From Larix kaempferi (lineage: Eukaryota > Streptophyta > Pinopsida > Pinales > Pinaceae): 64,000 nucleotides of DNA. The notes under the pieces were generated by a model. The model worked only from the letters and a program-made list of their open reading frames with translations, ran no database searches and was not told the origin of the DNA. The position numbers and the translations under genes were made by a program. Positions 34,353 to 44,668 of this stretch are shown here, piece after piece (positions within the stretch are counted from its first letter, which is position 1; each line of letters begins with the position of its first letter). Location: positions 8,014,501 through 8,078,500 of the forward strand of contig BSBM01000386.1 in assembly GCA_027924585.1 (NCBI GenBank). Direction: 5' to 3'.

Positions 34353-35130
34353 ATGGCTTCTTCTACCTCTTTCAGACCAGAGGACAGGTTTGAGGGTTCA
34401 ACAAACTTTAATTCATGGAAAGCAAGGCTTATGGCCACCTTGGAAGAAAATGACCTTGATGACTTGGTCATCAATGTTGTAGAAGAACCCACGTCAAACA
34501 CAGGAAGGGCAGCATTCAAAAAGAAGCAAGCCAAGGCTAGGAGGATTATCTATGACTCAGTCAAGGAAAATATAATGCCTGCCATAACACCACTAAAGAC
34601 AGTTAAGGAGTGTTTTGACACCTTGACAAATTTGTACGAGAAGAAAGCACCTAGTCAAAAGAGAGTCTTGAAAAATAGACTTCGTACATTGAAGATGGAA
34701 AAAGATGAAGGAGTGGCCTCCTTCTTCACAAAGATTGCTCAGGTAAGAGATCAACTTTCTGCTATTGGGGTTACAGTAGATGATGATGACCTTGTACAAA
34801 CTGTTTTTGATGGTCTTCCAAGTTCGTGGGAAACCTTCTTAGCTTCTGTTAGTGGGCGTGAGACTCAGCCAGATTTTGAGAGACTTTGGCATGACTGTTT
34901 AGAAGAAGAAGGCAGAGTACAGAGCAGAACTAAGGGTCCTAAAGAAGGGAACCTTGCACTAGCAGCTAAAACCAAGAAACAATTCAAGAAGCCTTTCCAT
35001 CCCAAGAAGAAAGAGAAGAAGCCATAAGGTAAGCAAATTGATATGTCACAAGTTAAATGTTTTAATTGTTTCAAGATGGGACATTATGCTAGGGACTGTA
35101 GGCAGCCACAAAGAAGGCCCAAAAGAAAAT
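34353..35130 (+). pseudogene. TE2 gag
   Basis: Opens MASSTSFRPEDRFEGSTNF, then a UBN2-type capsid and a basic tail (PFHPKKKEKKP). A TAA at 35025-35027 interrupts the frame 30 bp before the zinc knuckle CFNCFKMGHYARDC, which is otherwise perfect and in the same frame. One base change explains the break. Confidence 0.92.
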
Positions 35131-36596
35131 TCCAAGCATCTACAACTGAAGAAGAAGAACCAAAGAAGAAGAAAAATACAAAGTCTTTCAAGCAAGAAGA
35201 ATCAAGAAAAGAATACTATTTGATTTCTGTCCTAGCAGGGTCCATCACCACAAGCACAAATTCTTGGTTGGTGGACAGTGGAGCCTCAAAACATATGACA
35301 GGTTCTCGTGAAGCCCTTACAAGCTACAGAAAGAAGAAGTTTGCCACTCAAGTAGAACTTGGAGATGACTCCACCTACAAAATTGAGGGAGTGGGTTCAG
35401 TCTCATTTCAACTTGATTCAGGGACCATGTTGCACATTGAAGACATACTATATGTTCCAGGTTTGAAGAAAAATCTTCTTTCTGTTGCTGGCTTAGAAGA
35501 CAAAGGCTACAGAGTTATATTCATGGATAAAAAGGTTTTGCTTTGGTCAAAGAATGAAAGGTGAAGTGCAGCAGAATTGATTGGGGTTCGAGAGGGAGGC
35601 CTTTACAAGGCATCTGGGCACTCTACTCAAGCATTGGTTCACAGTACTATCAACCCTTGTGAGCTATGGCACCGTAGGTTTGGGCACCTTCATTATGCAG
35701 CTCTCCCTAGTCTTCAAAAGATGGTTACAGGTATGCTTGAGTTTTCTAATGAACATAGTGGTATTTGCAAAGGTTGTGCCCTTGGTAAAAATACCAAGAA
35801 GTCTTTTTCAAAAAGTCACAGCAGATCAAAAGGGATTTTGGATTTGATTCACTTTAACATTTGTGGACCCATGTCTTCACCTTCCTTAAGTGGTTGTTTA
35901 TACTATGTACTGTTCATTGATGATTACTCTCGTAAATCTTGGATTTACTTTCTAAAGGCTAAGAGTGAAACTTTTGATAAGTTCAAGGAGTTCAAGGCGT
36001 TGATTGAAAATCAGATAGGAAGACACATTCGCATCTTGAGGTCAGACAATGGAGGTGAGTTTGAATCAAATGATTTTGATGATTTTTGCCAAGAAGCAGG
36101 GATCAAGAGGGAGTTGATTGTACCTTACAACCCCCAACAGAACGGGGTTGCAGAAAGGAAGAACAGAACAGTCTGTGAGGCTGCTAAAGCCATGTTGTGT
36201 GATCTAGATCTTCCTTTGTCTCTATGGGCTGAGGCTACTAGTACAGCTGTCTATATTCAAAACAGAAGTCCTCATGCCATTTTGGGAGGAAAGATTCCAG
36301 AAGAAGTCTTTACAGGAAAGAAACCTGCAGTTGACCACATGAGGATCTTTGGCACTCCTGTTTACATCCATGTGCCAAAAGAAAAGAGATTAAAGCTGGA
36401 GCCTTCCGGAAAGAAAGGCACATTTGTTGGGTACAGTGAAAATTCAAAAGCCTACCGTATCTATGTTCCTGGTCAAAGATACATTGAAATCAGCAGAGAT
36501 GTGATATTTCATGAGGAAGCTGTTTCCGCCACTCCAAAGAGCTTCCAAAAGATCCAGAAGGATCTCTTTCTGACATTCCAGACTCTCCCCATTTAG
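35131..36596 (+). pseudogene. TE2 protease and integrase
   Basis: Protease motif WLVDSGASKHM near 35269. TGA at 35562-35564 breaks the same frame before integrase. Integrase has its zinc-binding HRRFGH ... CKGC, and RSDNGGEFE and NGVAERKNRT for the second and third acidic residues. The first block reads HFNICGP instead of the usual HSDLCGP, so the first catalytic Asp is Asn. Frame is lost near 36550. Confidence 0.92.
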
Positions 36597-38365
36597 AGAA
36601 TCAGAGGGAGGAAGAAGATGAACCTCATGCTTACTCAGAACCAGAAAGACCAGCTGAAGAACTACTTGAAGCTCCTCCTTCCAAGAGAAGACCTACTTGG
36701 GCAAGAGAAATATTGCAAGAAGCAGAGAAGCATAAAGCTCCTTCTAGGACATTCAGAGAAAGCAAGAAGCCCCATAAATACTCAGGTCTTATGAGTAAGC
36801 TCATTGATGCAGAGCCTTCTACATTCAAAGAAGCAAAGTCTCATCAGGTTTGGATTGATGCCATGACAGAAGAATATAATTCCATTATGAAAAATGATGT
36901 GTGGGAAATTGTTCCTCGACCAAAAGGGAAGTCTGTGGTAACTTCCAAATGGCTCTATAAAATCAAGCATGCTGCTGATGGCAGCATTGAGAAATATAAA
37001 ACAAGATTTGTGGCACGTGGTTTCTCACAAAAGGAAGGCATAGACTATGATGAAACATTTGCTCCTGTTGCCAGATATACCACCATCAGAACCATTATCT
37101 CCCTCGCTGCTGTCTTTGGATGGAAACTCCATCAAATGGATGTAAAGACAGCTTTTCTTAATGGAGAAGTTGAAGAAGAGGTCTACATTGAGCAACCTGA
37201 AGGTTTTGTGACACATGAAATGCAGTCTCATGTGTGCAAACTAAAGAATGCTTTGTATGGACTCAAACAGGCCCCAAGGGTCTGGTATGCCAGGATTGAT
37301 GGTTACCTTCACAGTTTGGGATTCTCCAAGAGCACTGATGATCCCAACCTTTACTTTAAGGTTGTTCAGAACCATGTCTTGATCCTAGTCCTATATGTGG
37401 ATGATCTGTTCCTCACTGGAGAGGAGCAACTGATAGCTCAGTGCAAGAGGGAGCTTACTTCAGAATTTGAAATGAAGGATCTGGGACTCATGCACTATTT
37501 TCTTGGTTTAGAAGTCTGGCAGAAGCCAGATGAGATCTTTCTGTCTCAAGGGAAGTATACAATTGATATCTTGCATAGGTTTGGGATGCATGACTGCAAA
37601 CCCATGAGTGTACCCATGACATCAAATTTGAAGAAGTTACGTGACTCAGCTACTTCTTCACAGGCAGTGGATCCTACTCAGTATCGCCAACTAATTGGAT
37701 CTTTGATGTATCTAGTGCATACGAGACCAGATATCTGTTATATAGTGAATGCATTGAGTCAGTTCATGTCTGAGTCGAAGCACATACACTGGATAGCTGC
37801 CAAACATGTGCTCAGATATTTGCGAGGTACTATTACATATGGGCTCAGATATACCTCCAACAGTGGGGTAATGCTACTTGGATATGCTGACTCCGATTGG
37901 GCTGGCAGTGCAGTGGACCGGAAAAGCACATCAGGGTACTGTTTCAGTTTGGGATCAGCCATGATCTCATGCTCCAGCAGAAAACAGGGTTCCATAGCTC
38001 AGAGCACAGCTGAAGCTGAGTATATTGCTGCCAGTGATGCCTGCAGAGAAGCAGTTTGGCTTAGAAAGCTTCTCTCTGACCTGTTTGGTGGAAAGCTTGA
38101 ACCAACTATTATCCATTGCGATAATCAGAGTTGCATTAAGCTTTTAGAGAACCCTGTATTTCATGACAGGTCAAAGCACATCGAGATGAAGTACCACTTC
38201 ATCAGAGATATGGTATAGCGAGGTGCCATGAAGCTCCAGTACATCCGTACAGATGAGCAGATTGCTGACATATTGACCAAGCCTTTGTCGTTGACAAAGC
38301 TTGTGCACGTTCGAGACAAGCTTGGTATTGTAGAGAATGACCCTCTCGCTGAGAGGGAGTGTTGA
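36560..38365 (+). pseudogene. TE2 reverse transcriptase and RNase H
   Basis: After the frameshift the frame stays open for over 500 codons: SKWLYKIKHAADGS, HQMDVKTAFLNGE, LYGLKQAPRVWY, catalytic YVDDLFLTGEE, YFLGLEVW, then RNase H with DSDWAGSAVDRKSTSGY and STAEAEYIAA. TAG at 38216-38218 (probably from CAG) precedes RGAMKLQYIRTDEQIADI. The natural stop TGA (38363-38365) lies within the first bases of the 3' LTR. Confidence 0.94.
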
Positions 38366-39916
38366 TTTTTTCCTGAGCAGCATCGAGTGCCATTCTCTGG
38401 GAGAATGGAGGCACCTGGTCAGTTACCAGGATATTGATCCAGTCTGGGACTGGAAGCTCAGCCTGGGGCTGAGAGCCATTCTCTGGGAGAATGGAGGCAC
38501 CTGGTCAGTTACTAGGATATTGATCCAGTCTGGGACTGGAAACTCAGCCCGGGGCTGAGAGCCATTCTCTGGGAGAATGGAGGCACCTGGTTAGTTACCA
38601 GGATATTGATCCAGTCTGGGACTGGAAGCTCAGCCTGGGGTTGAGAGCCATTCTCTGGGAGAATGGAGGTACTTGGTCAGTTACCAGGATTTCACTGTAA
38701 GCCCTAGACCGGGTCTGGGCAAGTGGTGTACTCATCCACTTGGTCTTGGTGGCAACAGGAGGGTGAAGTAAAGCAATTAATTTATCTCCCTATGATGATG
38801 TACTTGGAGTGGACATGAAGACCTTGAAGAACACCTGCATGATTTATTGAAGATAAAATGAAACCCAAGCATAGCTTGGCTTGGTCCATGAGCCCACCAT
38901 TTAGAAGAAGGAAAATAAATATATATTTATTTATTTATTTATTTATGGGTTGGCTCATTATTGGAGAAAAGAAAATATATATAATAAATAAAATGATGGA
39001 AAATTGGACAGGTCGGCCTCATTTATTTTTTGAGAACAAAAAAAATAATAATAAAAAAAAAATATAAGTGAGGACAGGTCGGCCTCAATAAAAAGTGGAA
39101 TTATTCCACTATAAATAAAAGTGAAGACTCGTCATTCTAACACATAATTCGTGGTATCTTTGAGGACAGCTCGTGGGTACAGTTGTCTGCTCCTAGATCA
39201 GCTCGTGGATGATATTTCCTTCTGCTGGGTTCTCTCTACTGCTGGGTTTATCTACTGCTGAGTTTATTTTTTGCTGAGTTCTATTTTCTGCTGGATTCTA
39301 TTTTTGCTGGTTTAAAGTACCCTAACAGCTAGGGTTGATTTCTTTTCATTCTGCTGAGCTAGGGCTTGACTCCAAGCCTACCCTAACTCCACAGCAGCCT
39401 CAGATCATTCACAGGAAATTTCGGGCAGGTCAAAACAGAGCTTGGGCAGCTTCAGGAAATTTCGGGCAGGTTAAAACAGAGCTTGGGCAGCCTCAGGAAA
39501 TTTCGGGCAGGTCAAAACAGAGCTCGGGTAGCCTCAGGAAATTTCGAGCAGGTCAAAACAGGGCTCTGGTGGCCTCAGAAATATCTGGGCAGATCTCAGG
39601 CAGTGTAACAGTGAATCCGGGCAGCATTTCTGGGCAGCAGAAAAAGTCAAATCTGGGCAGTTGCCCAGCTCTGAAATTTCTGTGATATTTATCTTATGCA
39701 AAATTGAAATTTGTTTATCTCGGAATTCTGAGATTGGAAAACTCAGTCATCTCGTAAAGCAGATATATTATTATTGATTGCTTCGGGGTTTTTGTCCTTA
39801 AAAGGTTTCCTCGTGAAAAAAATACTGTGTTCAATTTGTGGATGGGTGTTTACTGTTAGTTATCTCTGCACTATTTTATTTAGTCTGTTACTGCTATCAA
39901 ATTAAAAATTTTAACA
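38360..39916 (+). repeat. TE2 3' LTR
   Basis: Preceded by the purine tract GAGAGGGAG (38351-38359). Same internal arrays as the 5' LTR (86-bp units from 38389, 38475, 38561, 38647; 41-bp units from about 39415). Sparse differences from the 5' LTR are mostly single substitutions. Confidence 0.95.
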
Positions 39917-40009
39917 CTAATATATGGAAATTTTCATTCATCATCATACCTATATGACAAACACAGACATAAGAGCCTAAAAGACTCTCACCCACTGATT
40001 TACTTGATC

Positions 40010-40620
40010 AAGGCCCATGCCTTAGAAAGTAGCTGAACTAGCTCATTAGGAATGCTGTTACCAGGTTGGAAAGCGGTAAGATGCAAGATACTCAACATTC
40101 TGTGACTATTTCTGGATGTCCTCAAGTCTTAAATTATTATCCATCTTATGCAATATTGTAATAGGATGTTTTTCAGCAGATAATGAGATAAAAGAATGCG
40201 CTGTAGATTTTATATCTTAGAAACCATATATGCATACGTTTCAAATCAGATATGTGGTCCCTTGAGATGCCTCTTGTTTATAATCCTAGTTGGAGAATTT
40301 CCTTTTAGTGCCCGTTCTTTCTCTGAAATTTTGAAAGGAATTCTTATAGCCGGATTAAAATTGCTGTCTGGTTTGAAGAAAAGTGTCTGATCCATTGCAT
40401 TCTACAACCGAAGTATTTTTGGACAGTCTCTATGAGAATTTCAAACATCTTCTTTGTAATATGAGCAAAAGCCTGGAGTCCTATGACTTCAGGGCATTAT
40501 TGCAACCAGAAGATGTCTTATGCACTTCTATGGTGTTCTATGATTGTGTATTGTACCTCTGGATATTCTCTTACCACGGCAAGCAGGGAGACACCTGCCA
40601 CTACACACGGAGATTTTAAA
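40010..40620 (+). pseudogene. Kinase-like C-lobe relic, copy 2
   Basis: Collinear with 25861-26015 plus 32256-32700 once TE1 and TE2 are removed. FKSDMWSL is readable at about 40244, then a one-base insertion (CTTGAGATGC against CTTGGATGC) shifts frame to LLFIILVGEFPFSARSF. A last open stretch is 40383-40619. Comparison of copies supports an ancestral SFKSDMWSLGCLL, a standard subdomain IX. The two copies are about 90 bp apart in the TE-free sequence. Confidence 0.65.
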
Positions 40621-41677
40621 TTCATGTTTTAAGTTGTTATTAGTAGGATATATATATGAATTTGCTGAATGCAGTTGTTAATGCTCTTACCTCTGTGTTT
40701 TTCATATAGGTATAGATAGGTATGATGATGAATCTGCCAGGTGAGGGCAGAAATGTTCCCGCACACTTTGATATATAAACATATATAAATATATCGCTGG
40801 AATTGCAAGTTGGCGATCCTCTATGCATGTGGTACACGGTGGAACTCTTATATGTATGTGTGCCTACACTCCTGGGCACTCCAGTATTAATATGTTGATG
40901 TGTATTATATTTCTGGTATTCGTACAATTGGTGGGTAATGATATCAATTATGCACTTGTCACTTGTCACTTTTATATTTATATGTGGAATTATTGGTTTT
41001 CATTGCACCGAGAGTAGCGAGGTGCTCTATATCCTAGTATGGGGGAGATGTTGGCACGTTACAGTAAGATAACGTACGTTCCAAAAAAAAAGTAATTAAA
41101 AAAATGTATGTCGTCTCATAAAATTAAAAATTAAAAACTAAATAAAAAATAATTAAAAAAATTCATATGGACTTATAAAAATAAAAAAATTAAAACTAAC
41201 ATAGATCCATCTTAAACCCGGATCTCAGTGGGATCCAATTTTTCGAGGGTAAATTCTTTTTGGGGGTGTAAAAAGTTTAAGATTAAAAAAACTTTACACA
41301 AGAAATTGAATCTCTCGATGCTTGAGAGATCTAGATTTGAGATGGATCTATGCTGGTATATATATGTTTAATGCAAAAATTCCTATGTGGAATTTTTTCA
41401 GAGCTGTTATATGCATACTGGTTGGCATGCTTTTGGGGAGAGGTGCCTTGCATCTTTGCATGCAGATATAGATAAGGCTATATATATACATCGGCAATTA
41501 TGATTGTTGTATATGTAATTGGTGATATATATATAGTAATTGGTCTAACATGATTGGTTGTGAGTTGGAGTGTTATTTTTGTACTTAAGTTCTATTTATC
41601 TCAAGTGAAACGTTGAATTTATAATGAGTATATACCATACCATACCTAGATACCATATCTATGTCGTCAACAACCTT
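40621..41677. other. No gene; possible LTR edge at 41050
   Basis: AT-rich. TATGGGGGAGA followed by TGTTGGCACG at about 41039-41060 looks like a purine tract plus LTR start, but no matching end or second copy was found in the window. Confidence 0.3.
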
Positions 41678-41812
41678 ACAACCTTTCACGAAAGATATCA
41701 AGGAAAACATTGAGAATGAATTAAAATACAACCTTTCACGAAAGATATCAAGGAAAACATTGAGAATGAATTAAAATACAACCTTTCACGAAAGATAATG
41801 AATTAAAATACA
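41678..41812 (+). repeat. 50-bp tandem repeat, 2.6 copies
   Basis: ACAACCTTTCACGAAAGATA starts at about 41679, 41729 and 41779 with a perfect 50-bp period; the third copy is truncated after AAAGATA and rejoined to AATGAATTAAAATACAAC. The copies are identical, so it is recent. Confidence 0.9.
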
Positions 41813-42674
41813 ACAGACGGGTGGATTTTATTCCACAAGAGGATTCATTCTCGTAAAATTTGATTTTAGTGATTAGGCCAAAGACATGTATTAAGGAAAA
41901 GGTTCTTGAAAATACTTGGTCATCCATACTAGTTTTAAAATTCAATTTTCAGTGCTTGTCCAATGGTATACGTATTTACTGACATTGTTTTCCATGGGAG
42001 TGACTCTTGTTTTCAATTTTTTCGGCCGTTGGACATGTCACATTCTACAAATATTTATTTGGTTCTCGAAACATTTTGTTTTGCCTTCACATTGACTTTT
42101 CTATTGGGAAATATTCAGCAACAGGGATTCGAGCACTATTAGCAGTGAAGGAGGTTTATCAATGAGACTCTCTAGTGCTATAACTATCCAGTAAAATGAT
42201 TGCAATGTCAACCTTGCATTGCAACCTCACGCATAGATATCAACTCATTTTGTGGATGAAATTGAAAACAGGATAAATCCGATTGAATTTATCGAACACT
42301 AATCAATGATAAAAAAAATTAATTTGCAGTGCATTTAGAGTGACAAATTATATATTAAATTTAAAAAATATTTACTAAGTCTGTCCCTTGGAAAAATAGA
42401 CCATCGATGAAACAATAAATGGTCATTTAATGGACCAGAGGTCCTTTTGATCCTGAGATATAAATAAAATAAGATTGCTATAGTTTGGACATAACTATTA
42501 TAATTAGACATCGAAAAGTAAATCTGAGCATTAACTATAGTCTTTTGTTTCATCATTAGAAATAAGAATCAAAGGAACCTTTGCCCTTGAGATGGTTTAG
42601 GAGCAAAAGGTGCATAGTCCAAACTGATAGTTGCTTTGACAATGATGTTGAGATTTTTGTTGTCTCTCAAGTTC
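41813..42674. other. No gene recognised
   Basis: AT-rich decayed sequence; short frames only. Confidence 0.4.
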
Positions 42675-43628
42675 ATCATTAATATTGTAACTAAAAAATT
42701 AAATATTACTTGAACCTACGGTCCCATATCTTCCATCATATCCTCATCTCTAACACAATCTTGTTATGCTTTGAGGCATACCTCAACCTCAAAGATTTTC
42801 TTGCCAATGGGGATGGAATTTGATTGAAATAAATCAATTTAGTTTTTTCCACTTTAGCATGCACTTTGGTTTGAGGATTGTTGTTATTGCTGTTGCACAC
42901 GTGGTTGCTTCATTCGCTACATGCCATTGTAGGGGAGGTCCCAAGCACATAGGGGCCAAGGGAGGAGGAACCTTAGGAAATGAACCAGAGTCTAGGCACA
43001 AGGAGAGTGGGGGGTGTTTGGTTGGGACCACAGGGAAAGATAAGCAAAAACTTATTCGAAGGGGTACTCAGTGCAAAAAAAGCCACTAAGCTGGGAACCA
43101 AAAGTAGAAATGGCGCTAGAAAGAAAACAACCAAAAGGAGAGATAGAACCTCACCTAAAAAGCTCAGAACCATCACCGGATGGAGCAACACACACTAGTT
43201 CATTATGCATGAGGTCCAATTGCTCGCACCCTAAATTATCACAACTCGATGAGCTGTGTTAATGCCCATTAGCTTGAACATCATCACTTGGCATGGCATG
43301 GAGGCAAATCTTGTCATAGAGAAGTTTAGTTTATGTAAAACCAGAGCACTTAGAGCCATCAGTTGCATCCCTGTTGTCATTCACATGGAGCCCTCGATCT
43401 TTCGTCCATCATTTCCTTCCTCCACGATTTGCATTGGGGAGGGTGCTTAGTGGAGGTGTCGCCACATGGTATACATGCCAACTGTCATATCCTTTCCCTA
43501 TCACCTCGTATGTGGAGACAAATAACAATTGTTGTTATTATCACATGATCGAAATAAAATGCAATTTAAATTATTAAACAAAAATCCTTTTAATCATTAA
43601 TATTGTAACTAAAAATTAAATATTACTT
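42675..43628 (+). repeat. Fragment flanked by 36-bp direct repeats
   Basis: ATCATTAATATTGTAACTAA with its continuation through AAATATTACTT occurs at 42675-42711 and at 43593-43628, differing only by one A in a run. The enclosed 880 bp contains a LINE-like fragment. The pair looks like a long target duplication or the product of a double-strand break repair. Confidence 0.75.
42820..43540 (+). pseudogene. LINE D fragment: ORF1 tail and endonuclease start
   Basis: A polar, Lys-rich stretch (about 42980-43190) resembles an ORF1 tail. At about 43262 MPISLNIITWHGMEA resembles the beginning of a LINE ORF2 endonuclease (usual form: KIITWNVRGL). Frames are short and the match is modest. Confidence 0.4.
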
Positions 43629-43853
43629 TTTACTTTTCATATTCTTATTTTCTATAATAGAATAAAAATTAAAAATACATATTTAAATATTTTATAATAT
43701 CTTTTATATATAATAAAAAATATGTTTAAAATTAATATCTTTAAAAAAATTTCCCATAAAATAAAAAATCTTTATTTTAAAATCATATATATAAGATAAA
43801 AGATCTATTTTTATTATCTATTTAATACTTGTTAATAAACATAATGTTTCATT

Positions 43854-44651
43854 GGTACTTCCGTATTTGGTTGAATTCTGGTGTTGGCACAAATACTCGC
43901 AGTGAGCTTTGTGCTCTTTGGCTGTTGTTATTTTTTGTTGGACGCCATGAGGTTTCTTTTCTGTTGGTGTTGGGGGGCTCATCTTCTATCATTTCATGGG
44001 CTTTGGATGTGGTTCCTCTGGACGTTTTGCTTCTTTCATTTTGGAAGGAGGATATTCGTTCGTTATCAACGGCTTTGAACACATCCACTTTGTCCATATA
44101 TTCAGGGAATTCAACCAAGATGCTGATATTCTCTCGAAGATGGCATTATCTTCTCCAGATGGGCTCATTTTATGGGATGAGTGGCGTGACGACATTTTCT
44201 TCACTCATGGTTCTTTGGATGTGCACTGAGTCTTGTCTTTCTTTTTGGTTTTATTTCTCTATGTTGGCTGTTACCTATATATTATGCGACCTTTTTTGTT
44301 TTCATGCAGGTCCATAGATCCTGGTATCCAACAACCTGTTGGGTTATTTGGTCCTAGTGGTGATATCCACACCTTTTGATTAGCATTGTCAGCTTCGATA
44401 TTTTTTTTTTTGTGGGGTTTGTCCCGACTGGATCTATAGACTTGGTATCGGGCCTGCTATTATATGTGGTTATGGTTGACAGTCTATTATATTGTACTGT
44501 TATTTCTTGTCTATTGGGGGCAGATGTGTTGGATTCCTGCCCATCCTCTATTTTGTTACTGTCTGGTCATGGGTTATGCCCTATGGTTGACATTGCTCGG
44601 TTGTTACTTACTATTTCCACTATTAATAGTAAGTTATATTTTCTTTGGAAA
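43854..44651 (+). mobile_element. 5'-truncated LINE (LINE E) with perfect 17-bp TSD
   Basis: AAACATAATGTTTCATT occurs at 43837-43853 and 44652-44668. Between lie the LINE RNase H domain and 3' UTR, ending GGAAAA as a very short A tail. This is the classical outcome of target-primed reverse transcription that stopped early. The precise duplication indicates a younger event than LINE A, although the coding part has a frameshift. Confidence 0.88.
43860..44229 (+). pseudogene. LINE E RNase H domain (RVT_3)
   Basis: First frame: GVGTNTRSELCALWLLLF, matching the TNNRAELxALxxxL block with the second catalytic Glu. After a frameshift near 44000-44040 the other frame gives FVHIFREFNQDADILSKMAL, the conserved HxxREFNxxADxLS block, then DEW. 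The first strand of the fold is cut off by the truncation at 43854. Confidence 0.8.
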
Positions 44652-44668
44652 AAACATAATGTTTCATT

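Larger units (their letters stand above)
32705..39916 (+). mobile_element. TE2, complete Copia element with long repeat-filled LTRs
   Basis: Target duplications CTAAT lie at 32700-32704 and 39917-39921. LTRs of about 1558 and 1557 bp start TGTTGA and end TTAACA and are nearly identical by eye, so the insertion is recent relative to its neighbours. The primer site is TGGTATCAGAGC. The gag-pol order is Copia type. Disabled by three in-frame stops, one frameshift and an integrase active-site change. Confidence 0.95.

Noticed and set aside
41050-41060. Start of another LTR after a purine tract
   Set aside because: No LTR end, second copy or target duplication found.
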